NCBI GenBank assembly: GCA_963734595.1
Contig: CAVTHV010000016.1
Location: 124,001-188,000, forward strand
Reading direction: 5' to 3'
Length of the DNA: 64,000 nucleotides
Origin: CAKKQX01 sp963734595
Lineage (GTDB): Bacteria > Pseudomonadota > Gammaproteobacteria > Burkholderiales > SG8-41
Shown here: positions 8,507-16,622 of the stretch, in pieces
Layout: the number at the start of each line of letters is the position of its first letter
How positions within the stretch are numbered: the first letter of the stretch is position 1
Notes under the pieces: generated by a model
What the model was told of the DNA's origin: nothing
The model's input: only the letters and a program-made list of their open reading frames with translations
Database searches by the model: none
Program-made: the position numbers and the translations under genes

Positions 8507-9400
8507 ATGAAGCTCGCGCTGGGACCGCTTCTTTACTACTGGCCGCGCGAACGGACGCTGGAGTTCTATGCCGCCGTCGCGGCGGCGCCGGTGGACATCG
8601 TCTATCTCGGCGAGGTCGTGTGCTCGCGGCGCCACGAGCTGCGCCTGCCCGACTGGCTCGAAATCGCCGAACAGCTCGCCGCGGCCGGCAAGGAAGTGGT
8701 GTTGTCGACGCAGGCGCTGATCGAATCCGAATCCGATCTGAAGACGCTGCGCCGCATCGCCGCCAACGGGCGTTTCATGGTCGAAGCCAACGACATGGGC
8801 GCCGTCTCGCTGATGGCGGGCGCCCCCTTCGTCGCGAGTCCGCACCTGAACGTGTTCAACCCGCGCACGCTCGCCTTCCTCGCCACGCTCGGCGCGACGC
8901 GCTGGGTGGCGCCGCTCGAAATGTCGCGGACGGCGCTCGCCGCCATGCAGCGCGAACGGCCCGCGGGCATGGCGACCGAGTACTTCGGCTACGGCCGCCT
9001 GCCGCTCGCGTTCTCCGCGCGCTGCTTCACCGCCCGCTACCACAACCTGCAGAAAGACAGCTGCGAGTTCCGCTGTATCGATTACCCGGACGGGCTGGGG
9101 CTCAACACCCGCGAGGGCCAGCCTTTCCTGGTCTTCAACGGCATCCAGACGCAGTCCGCGCAGATCCAGAACCTCATCCGCGATCTCGACACGCTGGCGC
9201 AAGCCGGTGTCGACGTGCTGCGCATCAGCCCGCAGTCGGCGCACACGCTCGAGATCGCCGCGCTGTTCCGGCAATGCCTGGAGCGGTCGGTCGATACCGA
9301 CGCGGCGGCGCGGCAGATCGAAAGCCTGATGCCCGCTCGCGCGTGCAACGGCTACTGGCATGGCAAGCCGGGGCTCGAACAGGTCGTCGCGCAGGCCTGA
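8507..9400 (+). CDS. ubiV: O2-independent ubiquinone biosynthesis protein UbiV
   Basis: UbiV is the second U32-family subunit of the UbiUV complex. The ATG starts one base after the ubiU stop, implying translational coupling. Cysteines 39, 173, 186 and 190 match the E. coli UbiV cluster ligands (39, 180, 193, 197) in order and in the 13- and 4-residue spacings. GPLLYYWPRERTLEFYAAV at the N-terminus and EYFGYGRLPLAFSARCFTAR are typical. At 297 residues the length is as expected. Confidence 0.95.
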   Translation: MKLALGPLLYYWPRERTLEFYAAVAAAPVDIVYLGEVVCSRRHELRLPDWLEIAEQLAAAGKEVVLSTQALIESESDLKTLRRIAANGRFMVEANDMGAVSLMAGAPFVASPHLNVFNPRTLAFLATLGATRWVAPLEMSRTALAAMQRERPAGMATEYFGYGRLPLAFSARCFTARYHNLQKDSCEFRCIDYPDGLGLNTREGQPFLVFNGIQTQSAQIQNLIRDLDTLAQAGVDVLRISPQSAHTLEIAALFRQCLERSVDTDAAARQIESLMPARACNGYWHGKPGLEQVVAQA

Positions 9401-9406
9401 TCAATC

Positions 9407-10024
9407 ATGTACTACGGCGAGCGACTCAACGGCGTCACCCATCTGATGGGAGCGGTGCTTGCGGCGGCAGGCGCCGCGGCGCTGGTCGTGCTCGCCGCCC
9501 GCCAGGGCGATCCGTGGAAAATCGTCAGCTTCAGCATTTACGGCGCCATGCTGTTCGGGCTCTATGCCGTGTCGACGCTGTACCACAGCACCCGCGGCAG
9601 GGTGAAAGACGTGTTCCGGAAACTGGACCACTGTTCGATTTACCTGCTGATCGCGGGCACCTACACGCCGTTCACCCTGGTCACGCTGCGCGGCGCCTGG
9701 GGCTGGTCGCTGTTCGGCGTGATCTGGGGACTGGCGGCCGTCGGCATCACCCAGGAAGCATGGCTGGCCAAAGGCGCCCGGATTTTTTCTCTGGTCATTT
9801 ATGTGCTGATGGGCTGGCTCGCCGTGATCGCGGTCGGGCCGCTGGTTGCGGCATTGACGCCCGCGGGGTTCGCCTGGCTGGCCGCGGGCGGCCTGCTTTA
9901 TACCGGCGGCATCGTGTTCTACGCGCTCGACGAGAAGCTGCGCCACGGCCACGGCGTCTGGCATCTGTTCGTGCTGGCCGGCAGCATCAGCCACTATCTC
10001 GCGATCCTGCTTTACGTGGCCTAG
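9407..10024 (+). CDS. Hemolysin III / TrhA-type membrane protein (PAQR superfamily)
   Basis: This 205-residue membrane protein has about seven hydrophobic helices and the PAQR/hemolysin III landmarks: STLYHSTRG, KLDHCSIYLLIAGTYTPF, and a C-terminal HGVWHLFVLAGSISHYLAI. The conserved His and Asp residues are thought to bind a metal in this superfamily. It lies 6 bases after ubiV and 10 bases before the next gene, so it is part of the ubi operon. The E. coli relatives YqfA/TrhA affect membrane lipid homeostasis. A role in quinone synthesis is only inferred from position. Confidence 0.88.
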   Translation: MYYGERLNGVTHLMGAVLAAAGAAALVVLAARQGDPWKIVSFSIYGAMLFGLYAVSTLYHSTRGRVKDVFRKLDHCSIYLLIAGTYTPFTLVTLRGAWGWSLFGVIWGLAAVGITQEAWLAKGARIFSLVIYVLMGWLAVIAVGPLVAALTPAGFAWLAAGGLLYTGGIVFYALDEKLRHGHGVWHLFVLAGSISHYLAILLYVA

Positions 10025-10034
10025 GAGGAATCCC

Positions 10035-11666
10035 ATGAACAACAGCACGAATCCGCGCATCCCGGTCGACATCGTCGATACCGGCCTTGCCGGCGGCCTC
10101 CAGAATGTCGCCGTCGACCGCGCCGCGCTGGAACTGCGCGCGCAGGGCCACGGCGGCGGCGTGCTGCGGTTTTACCGCAGCCATCCGACCGCGAGCATCG
10201 GCCGCCACCAGGCGCTCGCCCGCGAACTGCGCCTCGATTACTGCCGCCGGCACGGCATCGAGGTGGCGCGTCGCGCGACCAGCGGCGGCGCACTCTATCT
10301 CGATCCCGGCCAGCTCGGCTTCAGCCTGATCATCCGGCAGCCCGCAGAATGGCGCGCGCTTGCACTGCCGCGGATCCTCGAACTCGGCAGCGCTGCGGTG
10401 GCCGCGGGGCTCCGGCGGCTCGGCATCGCCGCCGCGGTCAAATCCCCCAACGACATCGAAGTCGGCGGCAGAAAAATCGCCTCGGTGTTTTCGACGCGTC
10501 ACGGCGACGCCCTGCTGTTGCATGGCAGCGTGCTGCTCGATGCCGATATCGCGGCCATGCTCAAGGCGTTGCGGGTGCCGACCGAGAAACTTTCTCCCGA
10601 CGGCCTCGCCGCTGCGCGGGAGCGGCTGACCACGGTAAACGCGTTGTGCGCAAACCGGCTGTCACACGCGGACCTCAAGGCCGCGTTGATGGAAGGTTTC
10701 GCCGCGAAATTCGGTCTGGAACTGCGCGGCAACGGCGGCACCGGGCGCCCCGAGCCGCTCCCGCCCGCGCAGATTGCCGCGGAGCGGGCACTGGCGCACT
10801 CCATCGTCTGGGACGACGGCGGTGATCGCAAAATCGAAGCGCTGGTCAGGCCCGCCGGCGGCACGCTGCGCGCGCGCGCCGCTTTCACTCCGTTTGACGC
10901 CTGCCTGCAGGGCGTCGAGTTCGCCGCCGGGCTCCAGGTCGAACCGGCGGATTTCTTCACCGGACTGGAGCGCGCGCTCGAAGGGGTGCCCCTGTCGCAG
11001 ATCGGCGAGCGCGTCGCCGGATTCATGCGACGCCATCCTCCCGACGCAGTCGGCTTCGGCGCTGCGGACATCGAGCAACTGCTGCTGCAACTCGCCGACA
11101 AGCACCGCTTCGCGCAGCGCAGCGGCCTCGGCATTGCCGGCGTCAATGCATTGATGCCGTACGCGCCCGCAGCCGGAATCGATTCCGCCGCGCTGCTTGC
11201 GAAGGCGAGCGTGATGCTGGTGCCGTATTGCGCCAAACCCGTCTGGTGCGCGTGGCGCCAGCGCGACGGCTGCGACGAATGCGGCCTGTGCGAGGTCGGT
11301 GCTGCCTACGCGCTCGCGCGGGACCGCAATATGCAGGTCACCACCATCACCGATTACGAGCATCTGGAGGCAACGCTCGCCGGACTGAAAGCGCGGGGGG
11401 TCGAGGCCTATGTCGGGATGTGCTGCAGCAACTTCTTCATCAAACGCTACCGCGCCTTTGCCGAGGCCGGCGTGCCGGCGCTGCTGATGGACACCAGCGG
11501 CGCGAACTGTTACGAACTGCAGCAGGAAGAAGAGGCCTACAGCGGAACCTTCAGGGCCCAGGCGCGGCTCGACACGGCACTGCTGACGCAAGTCATGCAA
11601 TTCGTGCCGCGCCGGCCGGCGGTGCCGGATGAAACGAGGAACCATGAATCTGCCCCCGTTTCCTGA
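10035..11666 (+). CDS. Fusion of lipoate-protein ligase A-like domain with DUF116
   Basis: Residues ~10-260 form a biotin/lipoate ligase-type catalytic domain: RRATSGGALYLDPGQLGFS (residues 79-97) is the lipoate-binding loop, and SPNDIEVGGRKIASV holds the catalytic Lys147. Residues ~265-320 resemble the LplA accessory domain. Residues ~390-530 are a DUF116 domain with clustered cysteines: Cys399, 405, 413, 416 and 419 (a CxxCxxC run at 413-419), CC at 463-464, and Cys492. The clusters suggest an Fe-S centre, which is inference. At 543 residues it is far longer than LplA. It sits between trhA and ubiT with a good ribosome site (AGGAGG), and its end overlaps the ubiT start. The substrate of the ligase is unknown; no lipoate acceptor protein is in the window. 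Confidence 0.85.
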   Translation: MNNSTNPRIPVDIVDTGLAGGLQNVAVDRAALELRAQGHGGGVLRFYRSHPTASIGRHQALARELRLDYCRRHGIEVARRATSGGALYLDPGQLGFSLIIRQPAEWRALALPRILELGSAAVAAGLRRLGIAAAVKSPNDIEVGGRKIASVFSTRHGDALLLHGSVLLDADIAAMLKALRVPTEKLSPDGLAAARERLTTVNALCANRLSHADLKAALMEGFAAKFGLELRGNGGTGRPEPLPPAQIAAERALAHSIVWDDGGDRKIEALVRPAGGTLRARAAFTPFDACLQGVEFAAGLQVEPADFFTGLERALEGVPLSQIGERVAGFMRRHPPDAVGFGAADIEQLLLQLADKHRFAQRSGLGIAGVNALMPYAPAAGIDSAALLAKASVMLVPYCAKPVWCAWRQRDGCDECGLCEVGAAYALARDRNMQVTTITDYEHLEATLAGLKARGVEAYVGMCCSNFFIKRYRAFAEAGVPALLMDTSGANCYELQQEEEAYSGTFRAQARLDTALLTQVMQFVPRRPAVPDETRNHESAPVS

Positions 11667-12147
11667 ACCCCTGCGCGCCGTGCTCGCCCGGTTGCCGCAT
11701 TACCCCGCTTCGGCCGCGTTCTCCGTGCTGCTCACGCTGTGGCTCGGAGAGCACCTCGGCGCCGCGGCGCTGCCCGAGCTCGCCGGCAAAAGAATCAGGA
11801 TCCGGATCAGCGATATGGGCATCACGCTGCTCTTCCGGGCGGCACCCGATGGTTTTGTCCCGTGCGGCGAAGGCGAAGCCGACCTGACGCTCGCGGCGAC
11901 CGCACAGGATTTCCTCTCGCTCGCCCAGCGCCGCGAGGATCCCGACACGCTGTTCTTCAGCCGGCGGCTGGTCATGGAAGGCGATACCGAGTTGGGGCTG
12001 CTGGTCAAAAACACGCTCGACGCGCTCGATCCGGCAGCGCTGCACCTCAGGCTGCCGGAGCCGGCTGCGATGCTCAGGCTGCTCAAGCTGGCGCTGCGCG
12101 ATCGCTGGCCGGGCACCACGGCGCCGTCGTCGACGCTGAAGACCTGA
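11644..12147 (+). CDS. ubiT: O2-independent ubiquinone biosynthesis accessory factor UbiT (SCP2 domain)
   Basis: UbiT is a lipid-binding SCP2-type protein that works with UbiU and UbiV under anaerobiosis. The 167-residue protein starts MNLPPFPEPLRAVLARLPHYP, then carries an SCP2 domain (residues ~35-130) with GKRIRIRISDMGITL and FFSRRLVMEGDTELGLLVKN, the family signature. The ATG at 11644 has ACGAGGA before it; the ATG at 11629 in the same frame lacks this. The start lies inside the end of the LplA-DUF116 gene. The presence of all three ubi genes in one operon makes the assignment firm. Confidence 0.92.
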   Translation: MNLPPFPEPLRAVLARLPHYPASAAFSVLLTLWLGEHLGAAALPELAGKRIRIRISDMGITLLFRAAPDGFVPCGEGEADLTLAATAQDFLSLAQRREDPDTLFFSRRLVMEGDTELGLLVKNTLDALDPAALHLRLPEPAAMLRLLKLALRDRWPGTTAPSSTLKT

Positions 12148-12161
12148 TTGCCGTCGCCTTC

Positions 12162-13325
12162 ATGCCGTTCCCGGAATTTCCGCGCTGGACACTGAAAGGC
12201 CGTTCCCTGCTGCCCATCGTGCAGGGCGGCATGGGCGTCGGGATTTCCGCGCACCGGCTGGCCGGCAACGTCGCGCGGCTGGGCGCCGTGGGCACGATTT
12301 CCAGCGTCGATCTGCGGCATCATCATCCCGACCTGCTCGAACAAACCGCGCATTGCCGCGACAAGGACGCGCTCGACCGGATCAACCGGGTGGCGCTCGA
12401 CCGGGAAATCCGGATGGCGCTGGAGATCGCCGCAGACGGCGGGGCCATCGCGGTCAACGTGATGAAAGCGGTCGCCGATTATGCGGCACACGTGCGCCAG
12501 TCGTGCGAAAGCGGCGCGCATGCGATCGTGATGGGCGCCGGGCTGCCGTTCGATTTGCCGGAACTCGCCCGGGATTTTCCCCGGGTCGCGCTGATCCCGA
12601 TCCTGTCCGACGCGCGCGGGGTCGGCATCGTGCTCAAAAAATGGCTGCGCAAAAACCGCCTGCCCGACGCCATCGTCATCGAGCATCCGCGCTATGCCGG
12701 CGGCCACCTCGGCGCCACGCGGCCGGAAGACATCGCCGATCCGCGCTTCGATTTCGAACCGGTGCTGGAAGGCATTTTCAGGCTGCTGCGCGAACTCGGC
12801 ATCGAGCGCGAGCGCGTGCCGCTGATTCCCGCCGGCGGCATCAACAGCCACGACAAAGTGCGCGCGCTGCTCGCGCTCGGCGCGGCCGCGGTCCAGATCG
12901 GCACGCCGTTTGCCGTGACCGAGGAAGGCGACGCGCATCCCAATTTCAAACAGGTGCTGGCGGCGGCCAGGCCGGAAGACATCGTCACCTTCATGAGCGC
13001 CGCCGGCCTGCCGGCGCGCGCGGTATTGACGCCGTGGCTGAAAAATTATCTGGGCCGCGAAAAAGCGCTGCAGTCCCATGCAAAGGCCGATCCGCGCCGC
13101 TGCGTGCAGAAACTGAACTGCCTGACGCTGTGCGGACTGCGCGACGGCATCGCCGGCATCGGCCAGTTCTGCATCGATTCGCGGCTCGCGTTCGCCCTCA
13201 GGGGCGACGTCAAAAAGGGATTGTTTTTCAGGGGCTCCGAAAGCCTGCCGTTCGGCACCGCGATCCGGCCGGTGGCCGAGCTGCTCGATTATTTCCTGAC
13301 CGGCAAAATGTCCGCTTCGGGTTGA
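12162..13325 (+). CDS. Nitronate monooxygenase-like FMN protein (NPD family) with C-terminal cysteine cluster
   Basis: The protein (387 aa) begins PIVQGGMGVGISAHRLAGNVA, the start of the NPD/2-nitropropane dioxygenase TIM barrel that binds FMN. It continues with GHLGATR and with IPAGGINSHDKVRALLALGAAAVQIGTPF, the phosphate-binding segment. After the barrel, residues ~310-340 contain Cys-x5-Cys-x3-Cys-x12-Cys (CVQKLNCLTLCGL...QFC), which could hold an Fe-S cluster; this is inference. It starts 14 bases after ubiT and is the last gene of the ubi operon. Family members include nitronate oxygenases and enoyl reductases, so the reaction here is open. Confidence 0.82.
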   Translation: MPFPEFPRWTLKGRSLLPIVQGGMGVGISAHRLAGNVARLGAVGTISSVDLRHHHPDLLEQTAHCRDKDALDRINRVALDREIRMALEIAADGGAIAVNVMKAVADYAAHVRQSCESGAHAIVMGAGLPFDLPELARDFPRVALIPILSDARGVGIVLKKWLRKNRLPDAIVIEHPRYAGGHLGATRPEDIADPRFDFEPVLEGIFRLLRELGIERERVPLIPAGGINSHDKVRALLALGAAAVQIGTPFAVTEEGDAHPNFKQVLAAARPEDIVTFMSAAGLPARAVLTPWLKNYLGREKALQSHAKADPRRCVQKLNCLTLCGLRDGIAGIGQFCIDSRLAFALRGDVKKGLFFRGSESLPFGTAIRPVAELLDYFLTGKMSASG

Positions 13326-13412
13326 GGCGGATGGCCGGGACGGGCGCGATCCGCGCGCGCCTGATAAAATCGGCGACTGACGCGATACGGCGGGACTTCA
13401 CACCGGCACGGC

Positions 13413-14486
13413 ATGGATAAATCGACACGGACAGGAATTGCGGCATGGCTGCTGATCTGCTGCGCGCTGGTCTTCGCGATGGTGGTGGTGGGCGGCGTCA
13501 CCCGGCTCACGCATTCGGGGCTGTCGATCGTCGAATGGCAGCCGATCGTGGGCACGATACCGCCGCTTGACGAGACCGCGTGGCAGGACGCGTTCCACAA
13601 GTACCAGCAGACGCCCGAGTACAAGCAGGTCAACCACGGCATGAGCCTGCAGGAGTTCAAGGGCATTTTCTGGATGGAATATTTCCATCGCCTGCTGGGA
13701 CGGCTGATCGGCTTCGTGTTTCTGCTGCCTTTGCTTTATTTTCTGGTGCGCCGCAAGTTCGACCCGCCGTTCGCGCTCAAGCTGTCCGGCATATTCGTGC
13801 TCGGCGCGCTGCAGGGCGCGATGGGCTGGTACATGGTGAAAAGCGGGCTCGTCGACGATCCGCGCGTCAGCCAGTACCGCCTCACCGCGCACCTCGGCCT
13901 GGCGTTCGCGATCTACGGCGTGATGTTGTGGGTGGCGCTCGGCCTGCTGTTTCCGGAGCGCGCCGCGCCCGGCGACGACCGGTTGCAGCCGTTGCGGCGC
14001 TTCGCGCGGGGACTCGCGGCCCTCATTTTCGTGATGGTGCTCTCCGGCGGATTCGTCGCCGGGATACACGCCGGCTTCGCCTACAACACGTTCCCGCTGA
14101 TGAACGGCCACCTCGTGCCGCCGGAGCTGTTCATGCTCGATCCGTGGTACCTGAACTTCTTCAACAACATGGCGACCGTCCAGTTCGACCATCGCCTGAT
14201 CGCGCTGTCGCTCGCCGTGCTCGTGCCCGCGTTCTGGTTGAAGGCGATGAAAACCGGTCTGCCGCGCCGCGCGCGCCTGTTCAGCCACCTGCTGCCGCTC
14301 GCGCTGGCGGTGCAGATCACGCTCGGCATCTGCACGCTGTTATGGGTGGTCCCGGTCGGGCTGGCCGCGGCCCATCAGGCGGGCGCGCTGGTGCTGTTCA
14401 CCGTCGTCCTCGCTCTCACCCACGCACTCGGCAGCCCGTCCGCGCGCCCCGGCGACGTCGCGACCGTTCCACCCCGCAGGCTCTGA
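13413..14486 (+). CDS. ctaA: Heme A synthase (COX15/CtaA family)
   Basis: This enzyme oxidises heme O to heme A for aa3-type cytochrome oxidases. The 357-residue protein has about eight membrane helices. Conserved histidines, probable heme ligands, lie in the helices: MEYFHRLLGR, LTAHLGLAF, QFDHRLIAL and AAHQAGALV. GGVTRLTHSGLSIVEWQPI near the N-terminus is a strong COX15 signature. It implies an aa3 oxidase elsewhere in the genome besides the cbb3 oxidase suggested by ccoI and ccoS. No other cta gene is nearby. Confidence 0.93.
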   Translation: MDKSTRTGIAAWLLICCALVFAMVVVGGVTRLTHSGLSIVEWQPIVGTIPPLDETAWQDAFHKYQQTPEYKQVNHGMSLQEFKGIFWMEYFHRLLGRLIGFVFLLPLLYFLVRRKFDPPFALKLSGIFVLGALQGAMGWYMVKSGLVDDPRVSQYRLTAHLGLAFAIYGVMLWVALGLLFPERAAPGDDRLQPLRRFARGLAALIFVMVLSGGFVAGIHAGFAYNTFPLMNGHLVPPELFMLDPWYLNFFNNMATVQFDHRLIALSLAVLVPAFWLKAMKTGLPRRARLFSHLLPLALAVQITLGICTLLWVVPVGLAAAHQAGALVLFTVVLALTHALGSPSARPGDVATVPPRRL

Positions 14487-14528
14487 CGCGACGCTCGCTA
14501 AGAGCGCATTTCAAAAAGCAGGACGACG

Positions 14529-14638
14529 AAGCCACAGAGAACACAGAGTTCACAGAGAGAATAAAAAAACTTATTTAAAACAATCAAATACGAAATATGT
14601 CTCGGTATTGGTTTTTCCTCGTGTTCTCGTGTCTCGGG
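14529..14638. repeat. Inverted word repeat, CACAGAGAA family
   Basis: Tandem words of the type CACAGAGAACACAGAG (left arm, ~14531-14560) face reversed words TCGTGTTCTCGTGTCTC (right arm, ~14618-14637) across an AT-rich spacer. It fills the gap between the convergent ctaA and sirB2-like genes. A related family is at 29934-30060. Confidence 0.7.
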
Positions 14639-15028
14639 CTAAAGCCAATCGGACGGCAGCGGGTTGCGGGTCAGCGCAACCGCCACGATATAGAAAAACA
14701 CGATCTGCGCGGCGACCCAGGCCGCGATGCGTGTCCGGCGCGTCCTGCCGCGTCCGAGCGCGATCATCCCGAGACCGATGTAGACCAGCAGCCCCACGAC
14801 TTTCGCCGTCAACCAGGAACTGACGAACGGATACTGGCGGATCGTCACCGCCAGCGCGATCGCGCTCGCAAGCAGCACCGTGTCGACGACATGCGGCGCG
14901 ACTTTCACCCAGCGCCGCTGCAGCATCGCCGACTGGCGCGCCATCCACACGCCGCGCGTGAAAAACAGCGCATAGCTCGCCGCCACGCAGGCCACGTGCA
15001 GCGCCTTGAGCGCCGGGTAAGCCGTCAT
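14639..15028 (-). CDS. SirB2-family membrane protein
   Basis: A 129-residue protein with four predicted membrane helices and the family N-terminus ALKALHVACVAASYALFFTRG. A conserved internal stretch is WVKVAPHVVDTVLLASAIAL. It starts 3 bases downstream of the PPIase stop and is the last gene of the long minus-strand nar-associated run. The function of the SirB family is not established. Confidence 0.85.
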   Translation of the reverse strand: MTAYPALKALHVACVAASYALFFTRGVWMARQSAMLQRRWVKVAPHVVDTVLLASAIALAVTIRQYPFVSSWLTAKVVGLLVYIGLGMIALGRGRTRRTRIAAWVAAQIVFFYIVAVALTRNPLPSDWL

Positions 15029-15031
15029 CGC

Positions 15032-15790
15032 CTACTGCACCAGCGGCGAACCGGCGCCGTTGAGATCGATGCCGCTCACCTCGGCTTTGCCGGCGAGGAT
15101 CTGCAGATACTGGCGCAGTGCATTGTGCCGGACCGTGTCGGTCAGAAACTCCGCGATCCGGTCTTTGACCATTTCGAACGGCAGCTGCCGGCCTTCGATG
15201 CGGCGCGCGACCTGCACGATATGAAAACCATAGCGCGTATTGACCAGGCGCGGCAGCACGCCCGGCGCCGGGCCCTCGAACAGCGCCGCCTCGAACTCCG
15301 GAACCGTTTCGCCGCGCCGCAGCTGTCCCAGATTGCCGCCCTGCGCGCCGGACGGACAATTCGAATGGCTGGCGGCGAGTTCGGCGAATCGCTGCGGTTC
15401 CGCGACGACCGTCCTCAGCGTGGCCTCCGCGGTGGCGCGGATTTCGTTGACCGGGGCGCTGGGCGTCACCGCAAACAGGATATGCGAAGCCTCGACGAGA
15501 TCGCCGCTGCGGAAGCGGCCGGCGTTCGCATCGTAATAGCGGCGGCTCTCTTCTTCCGTCGGCACGGGCGTCACCACTTCGCGCTCGAGCAGGGCGTCGA
15601 GCACCGCGTCTTCCGCAGCCCCGCCGCCGTCGGTATCGAGCCCGACCTCGCGCGCCCGCTGCAGCAGGAGTTCCTTGATCGCGAGCGCATAGCACGCGGC
15701 CTCGTGCGGCGACGGCGCGCCGGCATGCGCCGCCGCTTCGCGTTCGATCGCTTCGTCGGGAATGGCCGTGCCGTTGATGACGATGCTCAT
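15032..15790 (-). CDS. Parvulin-type peptidylprolyl isomerase, nar-associated
   Basis: The 252-residue protein has an N-terminal helical region (residues ~10-95) and a parvulin domain (~100-220) with VEASHILFAV, SGAQGGNLGQLRRGETVPEFE and NTRYGFHIVQVARR, all typical of PpiC/NifM-like isomerases. No signal peptide is seen from the ATG at 15790, so it is probably cytoplasmic. A PPIase gene close behind narGHJI is a recurrent arrangement in denitrifying proteobacteria. A role in folding a nitrate reductase subunit is inference. A longer in-frame upstream start exists but the extra sequence is antisense-like and has no homology. Confidence 0.85.
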   Translation of the reverse strand: MSIVINGTAIPDEAIEREAAAHAGAPSPHEAACYALAIKELLLQRAREVGLDTDGGGAAEDAVLDALLEREVVTPVPTEEESRRYYDANAGRFRSGDLVEASHILFAVTPSAPVNEIRATAEATLRTVVAEPQRFAELAASHSNCPSGAQGGNLGQLRRGETVPEFEAALFEGPAPGVLPRLVNTRYGFHIVQVARRIEGRQLPFEMVKDRIAEFLTDTVRHNALRQYLQILAGKAEVSGIDLNGAGSPLVQ

Positions 15791-15813
15791 GGTGCCTGCG
15801 CTCGCGTCGTTGC

Positions 15814-16263
15814 TCACCGCGTCAGGCGCAGCTTCACGAACTCTCCGACCAGCAGCGCCGCCGGGTACAGCACCTCCTCCTCGTTGCGCGCATGATGCAT
15901 CAGGCGATAGGCGAACTCCGCCCATTCCGTGTTGTCGCCCTTGCGCGCGGCGTCCATCATCTCGGTCAGCGCGACCGCGATCAGCTTGTGCTCGTTGAGC
16001 ATCGTCGGCAGCTCGTGTTTCAGCTGCGCCGTGAGCGACATCACGTCGACCATTTCCGGAGTGAACTTGCCCTGCGCGAGGTCCGGGAGCAGCGCAAGCG
16101 CCGGCAGCGCGAACTGCTCCTCCTTCGTGAAATGCGGGCGCAGCAGGCGCGCGACGGTGCGCGCCGCCTCGCCGACCTTGCCGGGCTCCTTGCCCGCGCG
16201 CACCAGATCGGCATGCAATTTCTCATGTTCTTCCTTGAGCGTCTTGGGAATCGTGAAAACCAT
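15814..16263 (-). CDS. Hemerythrin-like protein of the nar cluster
   Basis: A 149-residue helical protein with the hemerythrin metal pattern: KEEHEKLH at the N-terminus, RPHFTKEEQFALPAL, LNEHKLIAVA and MHHARNEEEVLYPAAL. It lies between the small membrane protein downstream of narI and the PPIase, all on the same strand. An O2- or NO-binding role connected with nitrate respiration is inferred from position. Confidence 0.82.
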   Translation of the reverse strand: MVFTIPKTLKEEHEKLHADLVRAGKEPGKVGEAARTVARLLRPHFTKEEQFALPALALLPDLAQGKFTPEMVDVMSLTAQLKHELPTMLNEHKLIAVALTEMMDAARKGDNTEWAEFAYRLMHHARNEEEVLYPAALLVGEFVKLRLTR

Positions 16264-16277
16264 GATTCAGCTCCTTG

Positions 16278-16615
16278 TTATTGTTCCGCGCTGCGCGGCA
16301 TCGAAGGCGGCGGCCACAGCACCGGCCCGACCCGCCAGGCGTAAATCAAGAGCGACAACCACATCAGGATACCGCCTGCCAGCGTAGCATGCACGCCCGG
16401 CAAGGCGAAACCGGCGCAAAAAACGATGATGCCGGCATGGATCGCGAGAACTGCGCCCACGGCCACGCGCCATGCGGATCGGGTTGCCGGTGAAGCGGCA
16501 GCATGTGCGCGCCCAGGCCGTAAATCAGCGACAGCACGAACCCCGCCGTAAACAGCCAGGCGCCGGACAATACGAAACAGATTATCGCAGCGCGAACGGC
16601 AGTTTTCGCGGGCAT
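16278..16615 (-). CDS. Small membrane protein downstream of narI (apparent frameshift)
   Basis: The first frame starts MPAKTAVRAAIICFV, 8 bases after the narI stop with AGGAGC ahead of it, and encodes two membrane helices. It then loses sense after HMLPLHRQPDPH. A second minus-strand frame resumes with VAVGAVLAIHAGIIVFCAGF and adds two more helices, ending PPPSMPRSAEQ. Joining them around 16470-16495 needs one missing base (or two extra), giving a four-helix protein of about 110 residues. I do not recognise the family. This is the only break in the window that is not a one-base insertion, so two separate small genes remain possible. Confidence 0.5.
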
Positions 16616-16622
16616 TGCGGCG

